DNA of 64,000 bases from Prosapia bicincta (GCA_036971475.1 JBAIZL010000002.1:48636229-48700228), one strand, 5' to 3'. Shown: positions 12,979 to 25,410, counted from the stretch's first letter. Notes: generated by a model from the sequence alone, not told the origin. Program-made: numbers and translations.

Positions 12979-14994
12979 TATTTTTCCCCCCTCTTGAAAA
13001 AAAAATTGTGTCATTTCATTTCTCCCTTTTTTTATTAAATGTAACGATTTACGAACAACTCTTAAGTTAACAATCAAATTATTTTCTTTGGGAAAACATA
13101 TCACAAAATATTGTATTGACACTCTTATACCTTTATATAATGTTCTTTACTGACTTTATTTCATTAAAACACTTTTATTAATTAATCAAAAATAATATCA
13201 ACTATGTTTACTCATTATTTCTATTTATATTTTAAACACATATATTATAATAAATTTAATTTAGATTTAAAAGTATTAATTTAATTTAGATTAAAAAGTC
13301 CTTTTATACACATTTCTTATTTTGATCAACTCTTTGAAATTACTATTTATTAATTCTCTAAATTATTTATTTCACAATATAAAAATTTTTTAAAAACATT
13401 GCATACTTGTAAATCTTTACTTTCTAAATCAAACTTCATGTAAACCTTTTTTCTTATTTCATAAGCATATAATTAGATCTCTTTTAATTTCAAAACGACA
13501 TTATTCAGTCTTAATAAATTTACTTTGTTTATTCCAATTACTCTTTGTTAAAAATTACTCGTTCAAAGTTACTCTGTTTCAAAATTCCTCTTTGTTTGTC
13601 AACATTTCCCTACATACGCGCTAGCTATATTCTTCATAATCCAATCTCTAGGATTTATGAATACCGCTTACTTCCTGTAAGCCAAAAAATTTCACATTAT
13701 CGACGCTATTTATCTACATATTCTCCTCTCAATTTCACAACTTTAAGCATGTACTATTGCCTCATAACCTTTCGTTATCTCTACAATATTTCGTACATCT
13801 TATACCACTTTTGGATTTCAAAACCCATATTTTGAAAATCCAATTACAACATTCTTAAATTAAAACCCATATTTTAATTTAAAAATTATATAGCTAGCAT
13901 GTTGACACACAAAGGATTATATGAATTCTATTACATATTAAAACTTCTTTTTAATATTTGTGTAAACAATTGAATTAACATTTTTTGCTAAGCTCTTATA
14001 TTTACAAACAAGAATTGAAATTAAACGGAACCTACGCTTGCACATTTATACACAATTTTGGTCAAGTGTATAGTCTGTTGATTCCCCATAAGTCATTGAA
14101 TCGGTGTAGTATTGTGTGTTTTGAGATTTTGTCCTAGTCTTTCTCATGTAGAATATCTATAGTATGTCAACGTGCACTTTGACATACAATGTGAGTGTTG
14201 TCGTGGCGTATAAATTCTGTACAAAGGCACATTCGCATTCTCCTTGTTAATTTATTCTTCTTTTTAAATAAACTCGCATATTTCCAAATTTAAAATTTTA
14301 AAGAATTTCTACTATTTTAGAAGATAAATTTTGCTTGAAATAATTTTATATGATTATTATACAACTTATACATTTAAATTTCAATACCTTTAAAATTAAC
14401 TCATAACTTTATATTTTATTAAACATTACTTTTAAAATCACATTACTATTAATTTCAATTATAATTTTCCTTTTTTTTATTATACATTTTAATTCCTCTT
14501 TTAACAAGTTTATTATTAAATCATTTTGCTTAATAGGATTACTTTCAGAAAATCCACGAGAATATATTCCTTATCCATAAAGTCAAGCAAACTCGAAAAG
14601 TTTAAACAGGCTTTATGTAAACATTGGACTCGCCGCTGTGTAAACAATGGTACTCGATAACCGGCCTTTCAAGGCCATGCACAAACTTTCAAAAATCTAA
14701 ACTCTACCAAGCATATTACGATTAATATTTTAAACAAGAGTCTCTAACCTTGAAACTCTACACTACAAGTAAAAACTGGTTATAACTGGTTTTCTCCCTT
14801 AACTTTACCAAACTGCTTACACAAGCTACGTCCTTTTACTTTCAATTTATACATTTTATGAAATTTTACACTGTGAATTTACGTTTTGAATATATTTAAT
14901 GAATTCGGTTATTTTCAACCATTTTTAAATTTTCTTTTTGCCAACACACAAATTTACATTTCAAATTTATATAGCAGCAGAGTGGCGCATATTG
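12979..14994 (-). other. interior of the LARD-like element, non-coding
   Basis: 2016 bp of AT-rich sequence. The only open frame of note (13545-13835, 96 codons) has no family resemblance and looks like chance. The left edge carries the purine tract on the minus strand (about 12979-12996). Confidence 0.7.
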
Positions 14995-16135
14995 TGTAAC
15001 GGTTTATAATTTTACAAATTGGACTTCATTTAGTTATATCTTTTAAAACATTTAATATTCGCTTCTAGCTTACAGTTGAGGCGTAATGAAACGTCTGTCT
15101 GTAACCCTACAGAAGCTATAACTCCGTTACATTAAAAATATTTTAAATTACCAAGTTAAACAATTAAAATTAGCAGAATATTCTTGAATTAATTCTTAAG
15201 GTTTATTTCTTTGAAATGCAAGGAATTGTGCGCTGGTAAAATAATGACTTTTAAATTCAATTAAAGCAAATCATAAACTTTTATTTTAAGATAGACAGAT
15301 GAAATAAATTAAAATCACGACACATAAATTTCTTTAACACTCAGTTACAGATTATGAAACATTTTTAATATTACTTATAAATTTTTAAGGATAGCAATCC
15401 TTCAATTAATTAATTAATCAATGGCTGAAAATGAACATATATTCGAGTTTACTTGCCTATTTTTTGTATAATCAAATTTAATAATTTAATTTGAACATAT
15501 TGGCACCAAAAGATGCGTAATTATAATTATGCTTATTAAATAAAAAGTTCAATGTTCATTATTTAGAAATTCTGCTCCGAAACATTTTAAATTTTGAAAT
15601 TAAGTTTTAAAAGTTTTAAATCGCCCACTTAGCTGTGTTAACTTGTCGCAACTTCCCTTCCTCCTCGTGGAAAATCTCGGTAAAGCCTGGCCCTCATTTT
15701 CGTGAATAAGCATCGGGAGAACCATGAATAAGTCTGCAACCCATCTTGTATCTGGTATCGTATGCCGTGTTCTATGCCATGATTGAAAAAAAGAATACTT
15801 TATATTAATTAAAATAAAAAGAAACTAAATACATCTTCTTGCCATTTGGAGACGTCCTTTCCCGGTTACATCCTGGCCAAATGAGAGAGAAAAATTAATT
15901 GCGAGCAACCTTCCTACCTGTCGCGCATCCGCGGGGCGCATATCCCTAGCTTGATTACTTATTTTAATTTTTTCTCGCTAGATGTCACTATCAGCCAGAG
16001 ATCTCATTAAAAATATTTATCATACATTACAATTTTTTTTTACATAGTTATACATTATTACAATTTTGAATTTATTCTCGTTTATTTTCTGAAATTTGCA
16101 AATTTAATATGTAACACCGTCTAAAGTGTGTTACA
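14995..16135 (-). repeat. LTR (right copy; 5' LTR if the element reads on the minus strand)
   Basis: 1141 bp, same boundaries as the left copy, followed directly by the ATAT duplication and the rest of the tandem array. Confidence 0.9.
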
Positions 16136-16540
16136 ATATTGTGCAATAAATAAAGTAACAAACCATCAATATATTGAATCAAATATAGTAATATCGAAAT
16201 ATAAATAAATTGTTATATTTAATAACTAATAAAAATATTTAATAGTAATATTTTATCCTGATATTGTGCAATAAATGAAGTAACAAACCATGAATATATT
16301 GAATCAAATATAGTAATATCGAAATATAAATAAATTGTTATATTTAATAACTAATAAAAATATTTAATAATAATATTTTAACCTGATATTGTCCAATAAA
16401 TGAAGTAACAAACAATCAATATATTGAATCAAATATAGTAATATCGAAATATAAATAAATTGTTATATTTAATAAGTAATAAAAATATTTAATAATAATA
16501 TTTTAACCTGATATTGTCCAATAAATGAAGTAACCAGCCT
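16136..16540 (+). repeat. 125-bp tandem array, right part, about 3.2 copies
   Basis: The GTGCAATAAA / GTCCAATAAA landmark recurs at 16141, 16266, 16391 and 16516, an exact 125-bp step. Copies are nearly identical (single-base differences), AT-rich and non-coding. With the left part this makes just over four units. Confidence 0.93.
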
Positions 16541-17207
16541 TCGTATTAAAACTGCTGTTCTACAGAATAACCTAAAGCATAAAGTCAGCTGTTGAATGAA
16601 ATCATATGTTATGAATTCCAAAATCATTACTATAATTTAATTAATTTGTTTTTGAATGTATTTATAATCATCTTTAAAAGACTTTTCACTGATTAATATT
16701 AGCATTAGCAATAATTATTAGACCTACATCATACTTTAACTACACAAACTGCTCGCATTCAACTGACAGTAAAATCGATACAGCATTACTTTATAGTAAC
16801 AAATAATAAAGTAATTGAAACTCAAACTGTAAGGCTAGTTTCACACTTATACGGCAGTCGTGTTACTAATGTCGTTTAAACGACTCTTGGGGTGAAAACT
16901 GATTTGGATATTTCACATTTAAACGACAAAGGTCGTGGTCGTGCAAACGAAACGCGGCAGTCGTGCTATGATGTAGGTGGTCGTCCATTCCCACTGCAAA
17001 GGACGACTGTCGTGGACGTCCGAAAATTCGTGAAAGGCTTGAAGGAGGATGGAAGAAGGGGACGCTTCACATAAGCACTGCACGACACGACATGTCCAGT
17101 AGTTTTCTGATTTGAACCCAAGTCACTACGATTATTTTTGTTCTCTAAAATTTATTCATATTCTAATATTTAACTTTGATCCTGTTATTATTATTTTCGT
17201 GGTAGAA

Positions 17208-17384
17208 GTAGACATAGAAGTACTAATTTCTTTAGTTCAGGATCGTCTCATTTTATGGGACAAAACTGAAAACTCATATAAAGATAGAGTTAAGACAAAG
17301 AGTGCATGGGTGGAAGTTTGCAAACAATTGCGGGATAACTTTGAGGAGATCAGTGAACAGGAGAGAAACGAATTCGATAAGTAA
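17208..17384 (+). pseudogene. MADF-domain (Myb-like) protein of Harbinger, N-terminal part
   Basis: Harbinger elements carry a second gene for a MADF/Myb-like DNA-binding protein that brings the transposase to the element ends. Here VDIEVLISLVQDRLILWD, then SYKDRVKTKSAWVEVCKQL and NFEEISEQERNEFDK, is the first two-thirds of a MADF domain, with its conserved Trp residues. No ATG precedes the domain in this frame. The string CGTGGTAG|AA just before it could be a 3' splice site, so this is probably the second exon. The frame ends at TAA in GATAAGTAAAAT, which could also be a 5' splice site. The last part of the domain (the W..lRD..vk block) is not found downstream because of the internal deletion. 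Confidence 0.75.
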
Positions 17385-17622
17385 AATGGTCTATTTATTT
17401 ATATTATATTTATTTACAGGCTGTGCCTATTATAATTATAGCTCCACATCTTTTTAAAAAACGCTATATTTGTCTCAACTTTAACAGACACACTACATTT
17501 TACATATTATATTTACACTTTTTTTAAATTTTATTTTATTTTTCAATTATTAACTTATTTAGGCACACTTGATTGACCACATTACATTTTAGAATTTTGC
17601 CAGCTCACTGAGCCAATTGGGG

Positions 17623-17790
17623 TTAAAAAAATATTTCTTCGTGCATTCCTAAATCTTCGAAAAGAACAAAGAATGCACCAAATTCAGGCCGTCTCATGTT
17701 GAGCGGATGAACCCACTGCATCCTATTTCTTTTATTTTTCTTTAGTCGACGATACAATATCATTAACGCAATAAGTTGGGTACGCTCCAT
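17623..17790 (-). pseudogene. Harbinger (HARBI1-like) transposase, N-terminal stub
   Basis: Starting at the ATG at 17790, 55 residues match the front of the DDE nuclease of PIF/Harbinger elements: a basic stretch (RRLKKNKRNRMQW), then WVHPLNMRRPEFGAF and LFEDLGMHEEIFF. This is the conserved lead-in (WVHP.N..R...GEF..L...L...EE.FF) before the catalytic domain. It then stops at TAA, and the catalytic Asp/Asp/Glu region is absent, removed by the internal deletion. It faces the MADF gene. It cannot make an active transposase. Confidence 0.78.
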
Positions 17791-17921
17791 GGTTGACGAA
17801 CGACTGGTTTGATCAGCCTGAGCCGAGTAGTGTATATGTGAAAATGACGGGCTATTGTGTCTTGTACAGCAAATAGTCGTCCACGACTCGGTCGGGTCGT
17901 GTAAGTATGAAACTAGCCTAA

Positions 17922-19639
17922 CAAAGTGATACTGTGTCATCTTCGGAATGCCCTTCTGTTCCCTTATTCATCCAGGTGCCAAGAGCTAAATCGCAGATGA
18001 AAAATGAAGAGAGACATTGTAGTAAGCAAAAAGCATGTAAATATTATATTTTCAAAATTTTGTGAAGTTGGACAAATCGTTTGTCAAGTTTAACCATTTT
18101 TTTCTTATTTTAGATATGGTGAATATTTTTGTCAGCTAACAAAGGGTCAGGCAAGTATTTAAAATAAATAAAGTAATTTGCTACATACTTAATATTGTTC
18201 TAATATATGATTTTTAATATAAAGTGTTCACAAAGTGATTATTAAATATTACTTTAACGTTTTAAGATTACTACTTCTATATAAAAACATTTAACACTAC
18301 GAACCAGTTGCGGTAATACAGATAGTTATATATTTTTCAGTACACAAAAATTAAAACCAGTTGCGGTAATACAGATAGTTATATATTTTTCAGTACACAA
18401 AAATTAAAACACTAAAACCATTATACGATAGAGGAAATTAAAAATAAATATACAAATATACCATTTATACATATATAGTATTTTGGCCTAAATGTCACTT
18501 GATATTTGCTAACCCCGTAATTGCCAGTTAAATATGTTTTTCAAGTAATTTTTGCAATCTAGAGAAATAAAAGACTACAATTGGAAAATCATAACGTTTC
18601 ATTGGTCGAGCAAAACGTAATAAGCAGGCAATGGAGAATATAAAGAAAACATGAATAATCAAAATATCAAAATTTATAAAATCGAAAAAGCAATAATAAA
18701 AAAAGCGTAAAATAACAAACAAGATAGACAATGCCCTTTATTTCATAACGAAGACACGAAACAGGTATCATTATATAATAATAAACGCTACAATTTAGAA
18801 ACAATAATAAAGGTTAACGAAATCGTAAAAAGCACAAACTGAGCAACGTGCGGTATTTATAAGTGGTAAGATATTACGCTTGATGCCTTTAATTAATATG
18901 GCGGGAAGAACATTTATATACGCGATTAAATTGATAGCATCGCATTAAACTCCTTGTTTTACTGTTAAGTGATTGTTCGCATGACCGTTTTGTTTTACTC
19001 TACACCGACGTCTTTGAGCGACTTGACATGCAAGCAAATTCTTTTTTTTTTGTGCGTATTTACATAATGTTTGACTCGATTTACACGATCTACATTTCAA
19101 TGCTATTCAAGCTGAAAAACATTGTTAAAAATGCAGTAATCTTTTTTTAATAAGAAACAAATAACTTTAATTGTTACATTTATTTAGTTTTTTGATAGCT
19201 TATTACAGATGTTTCTATCAGATGTCTGTCTATTCTGTTCTTAGTATAGTTACCATATTGCTAATTGTGTTTTTTTTTTTAAAGAAACTTAATAATAGTA
19301 AAATAAGCGTAATTCTGTAAATCGTAATAAACGATTATACTAAGACTGTTAAAAATATACGATCAAGCATAACAAATTACGTTAAATAAATAATTATACC
19401 ATAAATTATAATATTTGTAATGAAAACTAAATTCCTTACTTTACTCTTATGTAAGTAAATATAGAAATATCTTGAAAAGGAGGTGCCAAATCCAGGTTAT
19501 TAACAATGTATTTAATGCAAAAGTAAGAAAATAGGTTACGATGACTAAAGGAGAAGCTAGGGAATAAACAAAGCTCTTTCCTACTCCATTTATTATTAAA
19601 CTTTTATGAAATATACATTTAAGAAACAATGTAGATTTG
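17922..19639. other. AT-rich non-coding stretch
   Basis: No gene seen. Contains the 53-bp tandem duplication listed separately. Confidence 0.6.
18303..18408 (+). repeat. perfect 53-bp tandem duplication
   Basis: 18303-18355 is repeated without a mismatch at 18356-18408 (ACCAGTTGCGGTAATACAG at each start). A recent local duplication. Confidence 0.95.
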
Positions 19640-20005
19640 TCAGTCAGTGACACCTATAGAGAGGGGAGGAGTATCGAAGAGGTCATTTCCTGTCTCAGTA
19701 CTTCCTGTAGAATGTATCTGTGTCGAGAGGTAGTCGTTTCTAGTTTCAGTGGCAGGTACAGATGGGTATTGAGGTGGTACTTTCCCTTCCCAGTGACGCC
19801 TATAGTGAGCAGATGCGTGTGGAGGTACCACCCTCGTTTCCAGCCTCTATGTCTTGAGTAGAATCCAGTTGTATCAGGAGGTGATCATTCCCAAAATGAG
19901 CGCCTCATGTAGAAGATTCAGTTTTGTCGGGAGGTGGTTGTTTCCAGTCTCAGTGATGCTTATAGTAAGCAGATGTACATGTAGGTAATCTTTACCAGTC
20001 AATTG
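19640..20005 (+). repeat. diverged GC-richer minisatellite, ~55-60-bp unit
   Basis: The motifs CAGTGACGCCTATAGTGAGCAG, GGAGGT, and TTCCAGTCTCAGT or TTTCCAGCC recur about six times, with units near 55-60 bp that vary in length and sequence. The block is clearly less AT-rich than its surroundings, and both strands have chance open frames of 60-75 codons. No protein family is recognised in them. Confidence 0.6.
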
Positions 20006-23000
20006 TAAAATTTCCCCATTCCGCTGATTCTGCTAAGGTAAATATGCGAAATAACTATTTACTCTTCTAATCTAACTCAGTTATCGTTGTTGAAAAATTC
20101 TTTGAAGTGATTCAGAAAAGTAAATGTTTGCAGCAAAGCCCAAGGTAATCAGTGAGTTTAAATGCATGTTTTTTTTCTGAGACATCTACAAGACTTGTTA
20201 TCCATTGAAAAACATCTTCGCTCTGTCATTAAACTGTTCAACCTACATTTCAAGATAACGTAACAGAAGCGATTAAATTCATCTCATCATTCATTGCAAA
20301 CTGTAGCCAAATTAAACACAACCCTCGACCGTTTAATGTCTTTAAAGATGAAGTTACTTAGCTGTTTGGGGAACACTGATATTTTTTATGTGCACAGGTG
20401 GTGGAGTGGTTTTCGAACGAAATATATTAAAGGATGCCTCGGATTAAACTGAGCCATCAATTTAAAAATTGTTTATAAACAAATGGCGCCAATAATAACT
20501 AAGATACAAGTAACAATTTTGTTTAATGATCTGCCTCAAGGTGCGACATATTTCTAATACTATTACGTTCAGAAGTATTACCTGTTCCTTTAATAGGGGT
20601 GTGAACTTTGATATACCCGTGAGAACGTCATAAGATAAGATTAACTACATGCGAAAAAAGATCATGATTGTAAAAATAATTATTATTCCGAAGGTTAATG
20701 AAACTAAGATTAGTAATGAAAGGTGAACTAATCTTTTATTTTAGGACTTATTTAAAAAATATTATACAACCTATGGTTTAGTTTCTACGTAGTCCTACGA
20801 CAGTTTTTTATTCATTCCTTAAATACTTTTGCTCTATAAGTCTCCCTCTAACTGTGTTACCTCTAACCTCTCAGTAAAACATCACCCATATACTTCAATT
20901 TATTTTGGTTAAATTTTCACCAAATATTTTGAAGATAATTCTACGTTCTACTTGAACTTTAAACGTAAGATACGAACTCACAAACGTAATACCTAGGGAA
21001 CAACATTCTTCTCGCCATTTCAGCAAAAACGCTAAAGTTGCCGTATAAAAAGGAAATCAAGGACCGACGATGTCCAGTAAAATGTTTTAAACTACTTAAA
21101 CGTCCATTCAACCTAAAATAAAATTTTGTAAGATATAAAATAAAATTAAAGTAAAAGTTATTTTTTTTCAATAACAAATATACCAATAATCTGTAAGAAA
21201 TTAATCTTTAATTAAAATTTATTAAAACTGTAAAGCATTGAGAAATATCAGAATGTATAAGTAAGAGTTTGTTTTTTTTTTTAATCTGGCTCAACACACT
21301 AAAACATAATATATATACTGTAATCTACAAATAAATAAAATATACCAATAGATAAATTTTATATTTATTTTCAAAATCCTAATTTAATTAGATTTTCGTA
21401 AGAGCAAATTGACATTTTTAATGTATTTTGGAACTTATAGAATATAAGCTATTCATTTCTTTCATTAAATATTTTATTCTAGGTTTAAGCTAAAGTATAG
21501 ACTGGACAATAGTACCTGGGTTTTCCATTTAGAACAAGCTTTTCCATTTTACATATTTCACACAAAATTAAAAAAACATACTGAAAGTAAACAATTTCAT
21601 TTTCAGCCTATAGTATAAACAATGAAGTTCTATTAATCGTAATTTATTGCAATTGAAAACCTTCTGCAATTTAATTACAGAGCATGAGAAAAAATGAAAT
21701 GTTTTAAATTTTATCCACGCAAATATTCTAGGTAAATCTCTGTTATACAATTTTGAAATAATTGCAGTAATCAGTCTCGAGAATTACTCAGGAATGCCGT
21801 GGATTGTTAGCAAAGCAGTGACGTCAGGGTAGATGTAGGTCTACAAAATGCTCAAGCCAGAGCAGTGAAAGACTGGCGAACATTCTTGACATGCCTGGGA
21901 TACTAGACTTACAATAAAGCGTAGGATGCGAGCAACCATTTCCTGCTCTGAAAAATACCATTGTACTTACATTACATTTGTCAATAATATACTAGTTTTA
22001 GGACGTTCGGTTTCCTGTTTTTTCTTAAATATTTATATTTTAAATGTATTATTTGTTCTTTATGGTATTGTATATATCAAGAATAATATTTCTTCTCTGA
22101 AATAAATATAGATTACCTCTAAAAAAAAGTTAAATTAAAGTCCTACAATACATTTACTTTAAACTTTAAGGGATCATTCTCAAAAAATTATACTAATTTT
22201 AACCTGAATTAAAAATACTAGTTATAAAACACATATTTCATAATCACTTTTTCTTATTACTGAGTAAAATAAAAAGCAACTCTAGCACTAAAATACCGCT
22301 GTAATAGGATTTTTTTATTGTACGACATTTACATGGTTTTCGAAAATAACTGGTGCTGGAAAATATTTTATTTGGCAAAGTATAAAATTGTAAGGAACAC
22401 GGGGGAAACTAAACTTGTAGGCAATGGGCAAAAAATAGGATTTTTGCAAAGAAATACTTAATCATCTATTCTAACTCAGTAAAAAAAAAAAAAAAAAAAA
22501 AACTAACTCAGTTATTGTTATAAAATTTTTTGTAGTGATTCACACAAGTAAACGTTTTTAGCAGAAGCCAAGGACATCAGTAAGTTTAATTGTAGTTTGC
22601 AGTTGAAGGATCTGATTTCCTTCTTGTCTCCTCAAGGTTCGATACCGTTATTCCAGTTTGTTTATTTTATTCTTTTCATTCTTTTTTAATCCATGAGTAT
22701 TATTTATGATATGGTGGGGTAACCATGGCAACAATTCAAGGTTATACTATGTAGGTTTCGACGACAACTAGATGAGAGCAAAAAAATTCATATACTTCTT
22801 TGAGAAATTCACTTCTAGCTATGGGCAAGTTGGTTCATTGCCAAAAGCGCTATACATTGAATATAAAGATAGTTTGAATCCGGCCTAGACCTCCCAAATT
22901 CTCATACATTAATTATTTAATAAATATTTGAAAAAGTGTTTTAACATCAATTGTCGTCCACTACAGGTTTTTAAAAAATTATTTGAACGTGATTGGATAA

Positions 23001-23314
23001 ATACTTTATTCTATTAACGATGGAAAATTTGTAAAAGATCGATATAAGGAGAATGTAGACTAATAGAAGTAATTGAATAATGTTCTAATAAAAAAATCAA
23101 TTGAGTTTGTTATAAAATTTCTAAAAATAAAAACACTTACAGTGGACATTGGCACCGTGTCTGAAAATTCTCACAAAACCAGACACTATATACAACTAAA
23201 CTGCTACTATTCACAAATCTTTTGCATATAAGCAAGCAGACTGACTATTGAGCCAGAAATATTTAGCCTTCTACATTGTTCTGCGGGAACAAAGAGGGGA
23301 ATTGTAAAAATTTA
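20006..23314. other. AT-rich non-coding stretch with a dispersed repeat pair
   Basis: About 20060-20165 and 22490-22600 are diverged copies of one ~100-bp segment (TCTAA-CTCAGTTAT, GTGATTCA, AGTAAA(T/C)GTTT, GCCAAGG). A run of about 22 A residues (22481-22502) immediately precedes the second copy. Around 22869 the string GTTTGAATCC resembles a tRNA B box. No gene recognised. Confidence 0.5.
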
Positions 23315-23467
23315 GAGATGCAGCAATTTGCCGCGGCTAGTAGTGATTTGGAGCAATGTTTGTTTTCTATCTTGAAACTCTAATCACAACATCAGAAAGA
23401 ACTTGCAACTATAAACCAGAAAGCTGTTGAAACAATGACTTTAAACGGCATTAGACTGTTTATCTAA
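23315..23467 (+). pseudogene. possible decayed coding segment, unrecognised
   Basis: A 51-codon frame with one internal TAA (CTC TAA TCA, where CAA would restore Gln) and unusually balanced codons for this region. It reads EMQQFAAASSDLEQCL, then HQKELATINQKAVETMTL. The heptad-like Gln/Glu/Lys pattern suggests a coiled-coil piece, as in the front of some Gag proteins, but no family is recognised and chance cannot be excluded. Confidence 0.22.
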
Positions 23468-24984
23468 AACAATGGGTTCAATACTACGAACAGTCCACCA
23501 TATTCCGTTTAAGGGAAGATAATGAAGTAACTGAAATCGGAGTTTTTTATTTCATGAAATACTGGTTGTTTTAATTTAATACAATAAAACTCTAATTTAA
23601 AATATATAACATTTTCAATTTACTGAAAAACATACTACAGATTATGACATAATTAATTAGAAAAATCTTATGGGTGGCAGAATCTGTCTAAAATTTATGA
23701 CATTTTTTAGTTTTCAACTCCTGACTCCTATGAAACACAATTTCTCTTCAATGATAAAATTGAGCAAGAATAAATTCTTCTAACAAAACTGAAGTATTAT
23801 CCTATTATTTTTAACACTTCCTAATTTGTTTTACTTTCTTTAGAAAGTAATTAGTTGTTTGTTATACAACTTTAGATTAAATATATTCTTTCTTTGCTGT
23901 AAGATTAGGATTGACGATTAAGGAACTTAAAATTATTGAATAATAATTATTTTTATCAGAAATATTTTTACACCCTTAAATATATTTTTAATTTTTGATA
24001 TTTGTAGTTTGTTATATATTTTCTATTGATTCAGTTGACGTCAAATTCACGGATACAAAAATACGTATACAATATTTTATAAACTCAAAATCATTTTAAA
24101 AAACATATACCAACGTAATAAACTGGCATTGACATATTTAGAGATAAATGTGACAAACGTGAATTCGCTTCATTATCAAATCAGACAAATGTTTTTCTGT
24201 AATTTGTAATAAACTTTATATTACTATATACATCTTCTGAAGTGGCTTGATTTTATAAAAAAGTAGTAGATCAGATCTAGAACTACCTACCTGTAACTCT
24301 GCTCAACTATATTTATATCTTCTCAAAGGTTTTGAATAACCTTCTAAGAGCCTCATGCACAACAGGTAAGTACGGATTTTTCCCAAGCATCTATCTACAA
24401 ACAGTAAAAATCCTACTGGAGACGACAAAAGGAAAAAGAATTCTTCACTCTCAATGATTTCAAGAAATCTCTGATAATATCAAACAAAACCAATTCAAAT
24501 AAATGGAGGAAGGAAATAAATGAAAATACAACTATACAAGCTCCATAGCCATAAGTCTTACTTTAGGAAGGCATGTTGCAAAAATTATATTAGTCAGAAT
24601 GGGGTTAAAATTTAGTTAAAATTCGTTAATAACAAATATATAAAATCATAATAAACCTTGTTTTAAGTGGATGGTTGGAGATTTAGGTATATAAGCTATA
24701 CGCGTGGAGCTACATGAACTGCATAGAGCCAAAATCAATACATGTATCTATGGTTTCTTATGAGTTATTCATGAGATATATAATCTCAAATAACCCTAAT
24801 TAATGAAAACTTTAAAACGATAAAGGGGCGTGGGTAAGATAAATCTTAATAGCAGACCCCTATATACTTAAACACAAAAAACATTATACAACTTCTATTA
24901 AAATTGAGTTCCCAATCAATGATTAGAACTATTTTTGCCAAATATCAAAGAATTTGATGTTAACAATGAAAACATTTAGGCCTA
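23468..24984. other. AT-rich stretch with one weak exon candidate
   Basis: At 24329-24365 a 37-nt segment lies between an acceptor-like TATCTTCTCAAAG and a strong donor-like ACAG|GTAAGTA. Only one frame is open (VLNNLLRASCTT). It is too short to be convincing. Nothing else recognised. Confidence 0.3.
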
Positions 24985-25240
24985 CAGAATGGAGAACGCA
25001 CAAAAGGTGATAGAATGACAAATTTTTCAAGAAAACAAATTATTGATTACGGGGAGATCCACGATAGATAGATACTCAAATTGATGCTCGTGGATTACAA
25101 AAACAGACAGCAAGACGAAAAATAGAATGGGATAATACAATGGATGTCATATGAATATAAAAGAGCAAGGACAAAACTACAATCGAGTTGGACAGATGAC
25201 CTGAGAAAACATTTAATTCCTGAGTGAATATAGAAAGGAA
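24985..25240 (+). pseudogene. possible C-terminal debris of a non-LTR retrotransposon ORF2
   Basis: Broken frames contain RTKGDRMTN, then a short gap, LK..LVDYKNRQQDEK, and KRARTKLQSSWTDDLRKHL. The order and spacing resemble the end of many LINE ORF2 proteins (R...GR..TRW.DD+++). Several stops and frame changes are present, so this is a very old fragment at best. Confidence 0.3.
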
Positions 25241-25372
25241 AGGTTCGAGGAGAAGCCTGATTTATATATAGTAATGAATATTTTGTTGATAATGGCTGAG
25301 AAATAGTTAGATCTATGAGCTGAAATTATATTCTTTTTAGGTCTAGTATCTAAAACCATCTGCTGTCTGTCA

Positions 25373-25373
<1 letters not shown>

Positions 25374-25410
<37 letters not shown>
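25374..25410. repeat. (TA)n microsatellite
   Basis: About 18 TA units. Confidence 0.95.

Larger units (their letters stand above)
11838..16135 (-). mobile_element. young non-coding LTR retrotransposon (LARD-like), TSD ATAT
   Basis: Two direct repeats of 1141 bp (11838-12978 and 14995-16135) start TGTAAC and end GTTACA, as LTRs do. By eye they differ at about four positions, so the insertion is recent. ATAT at 11834-11837 and 16136-16139 is the target duplication; removing the element restores CCTGATATTGTGCAATAA, the intact tandem unit. The minus-strand orientation is inferred from a purine tract (AAGAGGGGGGAAAAATA) next to the left LTR when read on the minus strand. The 2016-bp interior has no Gag, protease, RT or integrase, and no canonical TGG-type primer site was found at the expected position. 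It must have used proteins from another element. Superfamily is uncertain; a 4-bp duplication fits Ty3/gypsy. Confidence 0.88.
16833..17918. mobile_element. PIF/Harbinger DNA transposon, internally deleted (1.1 kb), TSD TAA
   Basis: Terminal inverted repeats start GGCTAGTTTCA at 16833 and end with its complement TGAAACTAGCC at 17918. They are flanked by TAA at 16830-16832 and 17919-17921, the 3-bp target duplication typical of PIF/Harbinger. Inside are the start of a MADF (Myb-like) gene on the + strand and the start of a HARBI1-type transposase on the - strand, facing each other, as in full elements. Full elements are several kb; here the middle is missing, so it is a deletion derivative on its way to a MITE. 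The ends are dense in GTCGT/ACGAC motifs (about ten between 16855 and 17090, more near 17800-17905), plausible binding sites for the MADF protein or transposase. Confidence 0.88.

Noticed and set aside
13545..13835. 96-codon frame in the LARD-like element
   Set aside because: No similarity to Gag, protease, RT or integrase; composition typical of chance in AT-rich DNA.
16136..16540. CRISPR-like array
   Set aside because: The units are 125 bp, tandem without unique spacers, and the genome is clearly eukaryotic.
16892..17074. 60-codon ATG frame in the left end of the Harbinger
   Set aside because: It lies in the GTCGT-rich subterminal region; the residues come from that motif and match nothing.
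19637..19861. 74-codon frame over the minisatellite
   Set aside because: Frames occur on both strands because the block is GC-richer; there is no domain or splice signal.
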